From IMG/VR virus record IMGVR_UViG_3300043446_000264, positions 1 through 26,016 of that record: a stretch of 26,016 nt of DNA; one strand, 5' to 3'. A program made the translations under genes and the position numbers. Shown here piece by piece: positions 23,265 to 26,016 of this stretch (position 1 is its first letter; every line of letters starts with the position of its first letter). This stretch comes from a virus. The notes beneath the pieces were generated by a model. That model had not been told where the DNA came from, ran no database searches, and was given only the letters and a program-made list of their open reading frames with translations.

Positions 23265-23489
23265 TCATTTCACACGCTCAAGGTGGACCTTCTTCTTGTC
23301 GTACTCGGCCAGGATGGAATCCACTTCCTCCATTGCTGCGTTCAGTACGCCCACCAGCTCGCGGACCTTAGCGTTTAAAAGACCTACTTGGTAGGCCAGC
23401 CTGTCGGTCTGGTCGGCCACGCCCTCGCGGTAGTGTTGGCGGGCAATTGAGTCAATCGTGCTGATGATGGTTTCTGCGTTGGGTTTCAT
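23265..23489 (-). CDS. Small coiled-coil early protein
   Basis: Encodes 74 residues from the ATG at 23489, which has AGGAGA upstream. KPNAETIISTIDSIARQHYR, then a long helix RLAYQVGLLNAKVRELVGVL and NAAMEEVDSILAEYDKKKVH. It resembles a simple coiled coil. A longer form from the ATG at 23558 (23 more residues; AGGGAGG upstream) is possible, but that extension runs across the conserved mini-gene in another frame, so the short form is preferred. Family not recognised. Confidence 0.65.
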   Translation of the reverse strand: MKPNAETIISTIDSIARQHYREGVADQTDRLAYQVGLLNAKVRELVGVLNAAMEEVDSILAEYDKKKVHLERVK

Positions 23490-23551
23490 TTGCTTTCTCC
23501 TATGGGTTTCCATCCAAATCTGCGCCAGGTCGCCTGTACGTCGGTCTGCAA
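23486..23551 (-). CDS. Hidden mini-gene with the conserved TDVQATWRRFGWKP peptide (start uncertain, possibly frameshifted)
   Basis: This frame encodes QTDVQATWRRFGWKPIGESK and ends in a TGA that overlaps the ATG of the next gene (ATGA). It could start at TTG 23551, 11 nt after AGGGAGG. Alternatively it starts at the ATG at 23558, which has ideal spacing to that site and overlaps the previous stop as ATGA; then one base must be removed or skipped at the CCC run (23553-23555, complementary to ggg in the plus strand) to reach this frame. The peptide matches the C-terminus of the 62-aa protein at 24000-24188, with 6 of 7 base differences synonymous and the seventh Arg/Lys, which indicates selection on the protein. 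Function unknown. Confidence 0.45.
   Translation of the reverse strand: MQTDVQATWRRFGWKPIGESK
23505..23547 (-). repeat. 43-bp diverged direct repeat, copy A
   Basis: Matches 24025-24067 at 36 of 43 positions. It encodes the TDVQATWR(R)FGWKP motif in the mini-gene frame. Confidence 0.85.
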
Positions 23552-23554
23552 GGG

Positions 23555-23818
23555 TCATTCTGCCTCCCTAGTGGCTGCAACGTCCTCCAGGATGTAATCC
23601 TGAATTTTCTGGGTAAGCTCTGGGGGAAATAATTTTCCCTTCATGTGTTCATTCCTAAGCCACCCGTCCAGACCCTGCCACAACCAGCACCGCTCGGGGT
23701 TCGGCACATGAGCCATTGCCCACATGAAGGCCAGAGCATCGGAGAGATTCCGAAAGTCTCGATGCGAATGAAATGAATGGGGGTCAAACCCCATATGTAC
23801 GCGATAACCTGTTCTCAT
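23555..23818 (-). CDS. Hypothetical early protein
   Basis: Encodes 87 residues: RTGYRVHMGFDPHSFHSHRD, then FRNLSDALAFMWAMAHVPNP, RCWLWQGLDGWLRNEHMKGK, a helical end with QKIQDYILEDVAATREAE. It is Trp/His-rich, alpha-type and soluble. AAGG precedes the ATG, which overlaps the upstream stop as ATGA. Reading past its TGA stop leads in frame into the mini-gene peptide, so an ancestral fusion or stop readthrough is conceivable. Family not recognised. Confidence 0.7.
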   Translation of the reverse strand: MRTGYRVHMGFDPHSFHSHRDFRNLSDALAFMWAMAHVPNPERCWLWQGLDGWLRNEHMKGKLFPPELTQKIQDYILEDVAATREAE

Positions 23819-24003
23819 GGTCTGCCTTTAGAGTCGAGCGCGGCACGGCGCAGGGTTTCCATTTCGTCCTCATATTCTTCGGGTATCAGCTCGGCGTTCA
23901 ACGCATCAAGTTTGGCTGCGTCAGCATAGGCTGCGTCGATTGCGTCAATCTCGGCCTTAAACGCAGCTTCCTGCTGTTCGGTCATGTTGGGATGCCATTT
24001 CAT
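23815..24003 (-). CDS. Small acidic early protein
   Basis: Encodes 62 residues: MKWHPNMTEQQEAAFKAEID followed by AIDAAYADAAKLDALNAELI and a very acidic PEEYEDEMETLRR segment. Helical and strongly acidic. AAAGGA lies 7 nt before the ATG; ATGA overlaps at both ends. Small acidic early phage proteins often inhibit host proteins or mimic DNA, but there is no direct sign of this here. Confidence 0.65.
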   Translation of the reverse strand: MKWHPNMTEQQEAAFKAEIDAIDAAYADAAKLDALNAELIPEEYEDEMETLRRAALDSKGRP

Positions 24004-24188
24004 GCTGCTGTCCTTTCAGCTAAAGGTTTCCATCCGAATTTGCGCCAGGTTGCTTGCACATCCGTCTTTGCCGCTGGCGTGTAGGCAAAAGACGGGTCTA
24101 GGATTGATTTCGGAGTCGTTCGAGGTGGTTCTGCAACTTTGTAGTCATCAGATCGTCGGATTGGTAGAACGTTGCGCTTAGTACCCAT
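24000..24188 (-). CDS. Small early protein with C-terminal TDVQATWRKFGWKP motif
   Basis: Encodes 62 residues. A basic N-terminus (MGTKRNVLPIRRSDDYKVAE), then TTPKSILDPSFAYTPAAKTD, and VQATWRKFGWKPLAERTAA. The (S)xLDPxFxYxPAxxTD(I/V)xxT(F/W) pattern recurs at the C-termini of small early proteins in many phages. GAGGGA precedes the ATG at good spacing. The first 91 nt overlap the 60-aa gene upstream in another frame. Role unknown. Confidence 0.7.
   Translation of the reverse strand: MGTKRNVLPIRRSDDYKVAEPPRTTPKSILDPSFAYTPAAKTDVQATWRKFGWKPLAERTAA
24025..24067 (-). repeat. 43-bp diverged direct repeat, copy B
   Basis: Partner of 23505-23547; encodes the end of the 62-aa protein (TDVQATWRKFGWKP). 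Confidence 0.85.
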
Positions 24189-24280
24189 TGGTTGTCCCTC
24201 TTGATGTAGACGTCAGTTTGTCCGTCCAGGCTGTTGCCCGTGCTGACGGTGCGGATGGTGTCGGTGATTACGGTTTCCAT
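24098..24280 (-). CDS. Small hypothetical early protein
   Basis: Encodes 60 residues from the ATG at 24280: METVITDTIRTVSTGNSLDG, then QTDVYIKRDNQWVLSATFYQ, ending in a basic helix TTKLQNHLERLRNQS. Looks like a small beta-plus-helix fold. The start overlaps the 38-aa membrane protein by 13 nt; its own ribosome binding site is weak, so coupling is likely. An upstream ATG (24331) gives a His-rich extension that coincides with the membrane protein gene in another frame, so it is rejected. The last 91 nt overlap the next gene. Confidence 0.6.
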   Translation of the reverse strand: METVITDTIRTVSTGNSLDGQTDVYIKRDNQWVLSATFYQSDDLMTTKLQNHLERLRNQS

Positions 24281-24384
24281 ACCAGTACGTCCAGAATGAT
24301 TGTGATGATGCCGGCAGCACATGCCGCCCAAATAACATAGTCAATACGGCGCATCGGGGAGTTTGTCGCGTTGCTGTCTTGCAT
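24268..24384 (-). CDS. Tiny single-span membrane protein
   Basis: Encodes 38 residues: MQDSNATNSPMRRIDYVIWA, then a hydrophobic helix (about residues 16-36: YVIWAACAAGIITIILDVL), ending VWKP. AGGAG lies 8 nt before the ATG. The basic pair MRR before the helix suggests a cytoplasmic N-terminus. Too short for usual gene callers. Function unknown; such proteins in early operons sometimes act on the host membrane or on superinfection. Confidence 0.55.
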   Translation of the reverse strand: MQDSNATNSPMRRIDYVIWAACAAGIITIILDVLVWKP

Positions 24385-24448
24385 AGTCTTGCTCCTGTTT
24401 GGGTGTCCAAGGAATAGGCCCGCCGGGTGGCGGGAACGGCCAGGTCAT
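24341..24448 (-). CDS. Tiny Pro-rich early protein
   Basis: Encodes 35 residues: MTWPFPPPGGPIPWTPKQEQ then DYARQQRDKLPDAPY. The ATG overlaps the upstream stop as ATGA. The PPPGGPIPWTP(K/E)Q start is reminiscent of tiny phage proteins with a W-P-rich beginning and a short helix. No separate ribosome binding site is evident. It overlaps the next gene by 44 nt. Confidence rests on the coupling and non-random composition. Confidence 0.5.
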   Translation of the reverse strand: MTWPFPPPGGPIPWTPKQEQDYARQQRDKLPDAPY

Positions 24449-24612
24449 GCTGCCAACCATTGCTCGTAAGTCAGAAGGGGCGCGCCATTGCGGGTAATAT
24501 CACCGCCTTTGCCGTTGTCGGCGCATGCCAGATAAATTTGATATTCCTGGTCATTGGTTCCGCGTTGTTGCGTTTGCCAATCAGCGTTGGGGATAAGCGC
24601 TTGGTTTTCCAT
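24445..24612 (-). CDS. First leftward early gene, small hypothetical protein
   Basis: Encodes 55 residues: MENQALIPNADWQTQQRGTN, then DQEYQIYLACADNGKGGDIT and NGAPLLTYEQWLAA. The LLTYxxWL ending is common in tiny phage proteins. AGGAG lies 7 nt before the ATG at 24612. It is the first gene behind the leftward promoter, so it should be expressed at once after infection. Function unknown. Confidence 0.65.
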   Translation of the reverse strand: MENQALIPNADWQTQQRGTNDQEYQIYLACADNGKGGDITRNGAPLLTYEQWLAA

Positions 24613-24653
24613 CTCATTGCTCCTAAAAGACCGCGACGTTGCGGCATGGGTGT

Positions 24654-24682
24654 AATGTAAGCCTGCTTAATGCTGCCGTCAA
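24654..24682 (-). promoter_or_regulatory. Candidate leftward early promoter (PL-like)
   Basis: On the minus strand TTGACG (24677-24682), a 17-bp spacer and TACATT (24654-24659, 4/6). Operator 1 lies in the spacer and touches the -10 box, so a bound repressor would block RNA polymerase. The start would be near 24647, giving a leader of about 35 nt. Confidence 0.55.
24658..24669. promoter_or_regulatory. Operator site 1
   Basis: TAAGCCTGCTTA: perfect inverted repeat TAAGC-CT-GCTTA, one of three copies in the divergent control region. It overlaps the leftward promoter. Confidence 0.75.
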
Positions 24683-24703
24683 CAACTAAATTGCAAAAGA
24701 GTG

Positions 24704-24715
24704 TAAGCCTGCTTA
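24704..24715. promoter_or_regulatory. Operator site 2
   Basis: TAAGCCTGCTTA, identical to site 1, 46 bp away. It lies upstream of the Cro-like gene, about two helical turns (21 bp) from site 3. Confidence 0.75.
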
Positions 24716-24724
24716 GTTGTGTCG

Positions 24725-24736
24725 TAAGCCTGCTAA
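24725..24736. promoter_or_regulatory. Operator site 3
   Basis: TAAGCCTGCTAA, one mismatch in the second half-site. It ends 9 bp before the ATG of the Cro-like gene and overlaps its likely -10 box, so binding should shut this gene off. Confidence 0.7.
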
Positions 24737-24739
24737 ACT
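24734..24739 (+). promoter_or_regulatory. Possible -10 box for a leaderless cro-like transcript
   Basis: TAAACT (4/6 match to TATAAT) ends 6 bp before the ATG at 24746, so transcription would start at or next to the start codon. No good -35 box lies at 16-18 bp. There is no ribosome binding site before the ATG, and an in-frame stop (TAA 24734-24736) excludes an upstream start. Confidence 0.35.
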
Positions 24740-24745
24740 GTCGGC

Positions 24746-24901
24746 ATGGAAACGAAACGTGCGATTGAACTGGCGGGCGGCGCATCGGCCCTGGCGCGGC
24801 TGTTGGGTATCTCAAGTGCTGCTGTCAGCCAGTGGGGAGATGAAGTGCCGACTGCCCGGGTGTGGCAGTTGCGTGTTCTCAAGCCGGAATGGTTTGCCTG
24901 A
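24746..24901 (+). CDS. Cro-like helix-turn-helix repressor
   Basis: Encodes 51 residues: METKRAIELAGGASALARLL, then GISSAAVSQWGDEVPTARVW and QLRVLKPEWFA. The helix-turn-helix (about residues 13-31: ALARLLGISSAAVSQW) matches the P22 Cro type (AVAKALGISDAAVSQW), followed by the usual VPxxRVWQLRVLKP. P22 Cro is 61 residues, so this one lacks the C-terminal tail. It should bind the three TAAGCCTGCTTA-type sites just upstream and control both directions. No Shine-Dalgarno sequence precedes the ATG. The family is also called YdaS-like; a longer CI partner is not encoded on the other side, which is unusual. Confidence 0.85.
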   Translation: METKRAIELAGGASALARLLGISSAAVSQWGDEVPTARVWQLRVLKPEWFA

Positions 24902-24946
24902 CCGTTTCGGGTTTGTCGTAGGCAACTAGCTCTGAAAGGACTTGCA

Positions 24947-25096
24947 ATGAAAAAGGCTCTTATTGGCATCTGGCTCGCAACCGTGGCCTCTTTGGTGTGG
25001 GCAAACTGCACCACTCACACGTACTTCGTCAATGGCAAAACGGTGATGTGTACTACTTGCTGCTACGGGTCGAACTGCACCACTAACTGTTTTTAA
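24947..25096 (+). CDS. Small secreted Cys-rich peptide
   Basis: Encodes 49 residues. An Sec-type signal peptide (MKKALIGIWLATVASLVWA) with likely cleavage after VWA at residue 19 leaves about 30 residues with six cysteines at 21, 35, 38, 39, 44 and 48 (pattern CTT..., CTTCCYGSNCTTNCF). GAAAGGA precedes the ATG. It lies between cro and replication genes, an early position. Disulfide-rich exported peptides with TCxTCCYGNxCTTxCF endings occur in some proteobacterial phages; function unknown. Periplasmic location is inferred. Confidence 0.75.
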   Translation: MKKALIGIWLATVASLVWANCTTHTYFVNGKTVMCTTCCYGSNCTTNCF

Positions 25097-25102
25097 GTCG
25101 GC

Positions 25103-25288
25103 ATGAAGTATTGGCCTGGAACGAACATCCCGAAGTCGGAACACACTGATTTCAACTGGCGCGGCAAGCCTTGCGTGATTGATTGGCCCAAGGCTCCGCA
25201 CATCAAGGCCACCACTGAGTTTTTGCCGTTCCATCGGGTCATCCCGACAGCGCCACATATCATTCGACAACCGCAAAAAACGCGGTAA
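25103..25288 (+). CDS. Small hypothetical protein
   Basis: Encodes 61 residues: MKYWPGTNIPKSEHTDFNWR, then GKPCVIDWPKAPHIKATTEF and a Pro/His/Arg-rich end. The MKYWPGTNIxKSxxxxFxWRGKP start is reminiscent of small phage proteins found before replication genes. No strong ribosome binding site, but it starts 6 bp after the peptide gene, so translation may be coupled. Function unknown. Confidence 0.6.
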   Translation: MKYWPGTNIPKSEHTDFNWRGKPCVIDWPKAPHIKATTEFLPFHRVIPTAPHIIRQPQKTR

Positions 25289-25308
25289 GATGTTGCGAAA
25301 CCCGGCTA

Positions 25309-25387
25309 CCGAGGAAGTCATGAGCCTCGGGAAAAGCGATCAGACCCCGCCTGCCGTTGGTTTCCTTCTAGGGTCTACCAAGGGTCT
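25309..25387 (+). promoter_or_regulatory. Structured RNA leader candidate before the DUF1376 gene
   Basis: Two stems are visible. CCGAGG (25309-25314) pairs with CCTCGG (25325-25330) around a 10-nt loop. AGACCC (25342-25347) can pair with either of two GGGTCT copies, at 25371-25376 or 25382-25387. The second copy overlaps AAGGG, the probable ribosome binding site of the gene at 25391, so the two pairings would leave that site free or hidden. No start-like codon exists in the upstream in-frame extension, so the region is probably untranslated in that frame. Confidence 0.4.
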
Positions 25388-25390
25388 GCC

Positions 25391-25894
25391 ATGCATTACT
25401 ACCCCCATCACATCGGGGATTTCATCAAGGACACGGCGCATCTAAACGATGCCCAGGCCATGACGTACTTGCGTCTTATGTGGCGTTACTACCTTGATGA
25501 ACAACCCCTGTCCGGCAGCATTGAGGACATCGCATTTGCCGTTCGATCTGACGAACAAACCGTGCGTCTGTTGCTGCGTCACTTTTTTGAACAAGATGTG
25601 GATAAGTGGCGTCACACCCGAATTGACAAAGAAATTGCCGAATATCGCTTGAAGTCTCTCAAGGCCCAAAAAAGTGCGAACGCACGTTGGAACAATGCGA
25701 CCGCTATGCGAACGCATACCGACCGCAATGCGAACGAACCGAAAAACGATGCTAACCAAGAACCAAGAACCAATAACCATAGGTCTTTGAAAAAAGACCC
25801 TGCCGTGCTGAAAGCCGAAGCAGACTCACGCAACGCTGCGCCGATGCCTGCTGAAATCAAGGCCAAGCTCGATGCCATCAGGAAAGCCGTATGA
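25391..25894 (+). CDS. DUF1376 family replication-region protein
   Basis: Encodes 167 residues. MHYYPHHIGDFIKDTAHLND, then AQAMTYLRLMWRYYLDEQPL, DIAFAVRSDEQTVRLLLRHF and a linker WRHTRIDKEIAEYRLKS is the DUF1376 domain (YyxxxxGDyxxdTxhLsxxexgaYlrLl), a winged-helix-like domain found at the N-terminus of phage replication proteins in the place of lambda O. The C-terminal half is Asn/Lys/Ala-rich and probably disordered, with a short helix at the end. It likely helps start replication; the origin may lie within or next to it. AAGGG precedes the ATG. ATGA overlap with the next gene. Confidence 0.88.
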   Translation: MHYYPHHIGDFIKDTAHLNDAQAMTYLRLMWRYYLDEQPLSGSIEDIAFAVRSDEQTVRLLLRHFFEQDVDKWRHTRIDKEIAEYRLKSLKAQKSANARWNNATAMRTHTDRNANEPKNDANQEPRTNNHRSLKKDPAVLKAEADSRNAAPMPAEIKAKLDAIRKAV

Positions 25895-26016
25895 CCCGTG
25901 AAGAAGCAAACCGCATCCTTGACAACCTCAAAGAAGGCCGCGACTACCCGCTGGCGGTCATCAACCGATGCCTTGACTACACAGGAGATCGAGCACATGC
26001 GCCAATGCGAAGCGCG
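25891..26016 (+). CDS. Small replication-region protein (cut by window end)
   Basis: An open frame of 42 codons runs off the right edge: MTREEANRILDNLKEGRDYP, then LAVINRCLDYTGDRA. It is coupled to the DUF1376 gene by ATGA. The EANRILDxxxxGxxxPxxxINxxLxxTGD pattern is familiar from short phage proteins following replication initiators. A further possible start (AGGAG, then ATG at 25997) in another frame lies inside its last codons, so this frame may stop soon after the edge. Confidence 0.6.
   Translation, partial: MTREEANRILDNLKEGRDYPLAVINRCLDYTGDRAHAPMRSA

Noticed and set aside
23098-23268. A 57-codon minus-strand frame starting at 23268 with an ATGA overlap to the previous gene
   Set aside because: Most of it lies inside the ERF gene in another frame, its composition looks random (Gln/Ser/Cys/Gly-rich) and its ribosome binding site is weak.
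24213-24410. A 65-codon His/Arg-rich minus-strand frame
   Set aside because: It overlaps the Pro-rich and membrane mini-genes, which have better starts and composition.
24658-24736. Three 12-bp repeats considered as CRISPR or replication iterons
   Set aside because: They are palindromic, few, unevenly spaced and placed over divergent promoters beside a Cro-like gene, which fits operators better.
25179-25445. An 88-codon plus-strand frame across the start of the DUF1376 gene
   Set aside because: It overlaps two better-supported genes and has no ribosome binding site or recognisable domain.
1-26016. tRNA genes, insertion sequences and attachment sites
   Set aside because: No cloverleaf-like sequence with a CCA end, transposase, integrase or att-type direct repeat was recognised by eye; a tRNA scan would be needed to exclude them fully.

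Overview
The window is part of the genome of a tailed double-stranded DNA phage (or a prophage) with a P22-type podovirus virion. The base composition (a little over 50% G+C by eye) and the kind of small early genes suggest a betaproteobacterial, perhaps freshwater, host; this is an inference. Genes are packed tightly, many joined by 4-nt ATGA/GTGA overlaps. No stretch over 300 bases lacks a gene, and no tRNA, rRNA, integrase, CI-type repressor, holin or endolysin was recognised.

Layout. Everything from about 24.6 kb down to base 1 is read leftward (minus strand); the last 1.3 kb is read rightward. The two directions diverge from a 133-bp control region (24613-24745) with three copies of a near-palindromic operator, next to a 51-aa Cro-like gene with no visible ribosome binding site. 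Leftward, in transcription order: a string of tiny early genes (24.6-23.3 kb); a recombination module of ERF annealing protein, an unknown protein, a YqaJ/lambda-Exo-like nuclease and a small acidic-tailed protein (23.2-21.3 kb); a small membrane protein and a winged-helix protein; a cluster of short Cys-, Lys- or Arg-rich proteins including a GroES-like co-chaperonin (20.9-19.3 kb); a ParB-domain DNA methyltransferase; terminase small and large subunits; portal, scaffold and P22-type coat protein; a probable capsid-associated protein; a terminator; then a receptor-binding cassette of five fibre-like genes, a tail-fibre assembly chaperone and an unknown gene; then P22 gp4-like and gp10-like neck proteins separated by an HNH endonuclease gene; and last a glycine-rich virion protein cut by the left edge. 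Rightward: cro-like gene, a secreted Cys-rich peptide, a small unknown, a DUF1376 replication-type protein and the start of another gene.

How it works together. The Cro-like protein probably represses both divergent promoters. The leftward early genes supply recombination functions, the middle genes modification and chaperone functions, and the rest packaging, head and tail proteins. Candidate sigma-70 promoters upstream of the terminase genes, the scaffold gene, the HNH gene and the small-protein cluster would let the late genes be expressed apart from the early promoter.

The most unusual points are: a roughly 65-residue domain inserted three times into the two neck proteins; a 14-residue peptide motif duplicated in two early genes with almost only synonymous differences, one copy lying in a hidden mini-gene; the three-operator switch with a possibly leaderless Cro-like gene and no adjacent cI; a possible alternative-pairing RNA element before the DUF1376 gene; and a phage GroES homologue beside P22-type coat genes.
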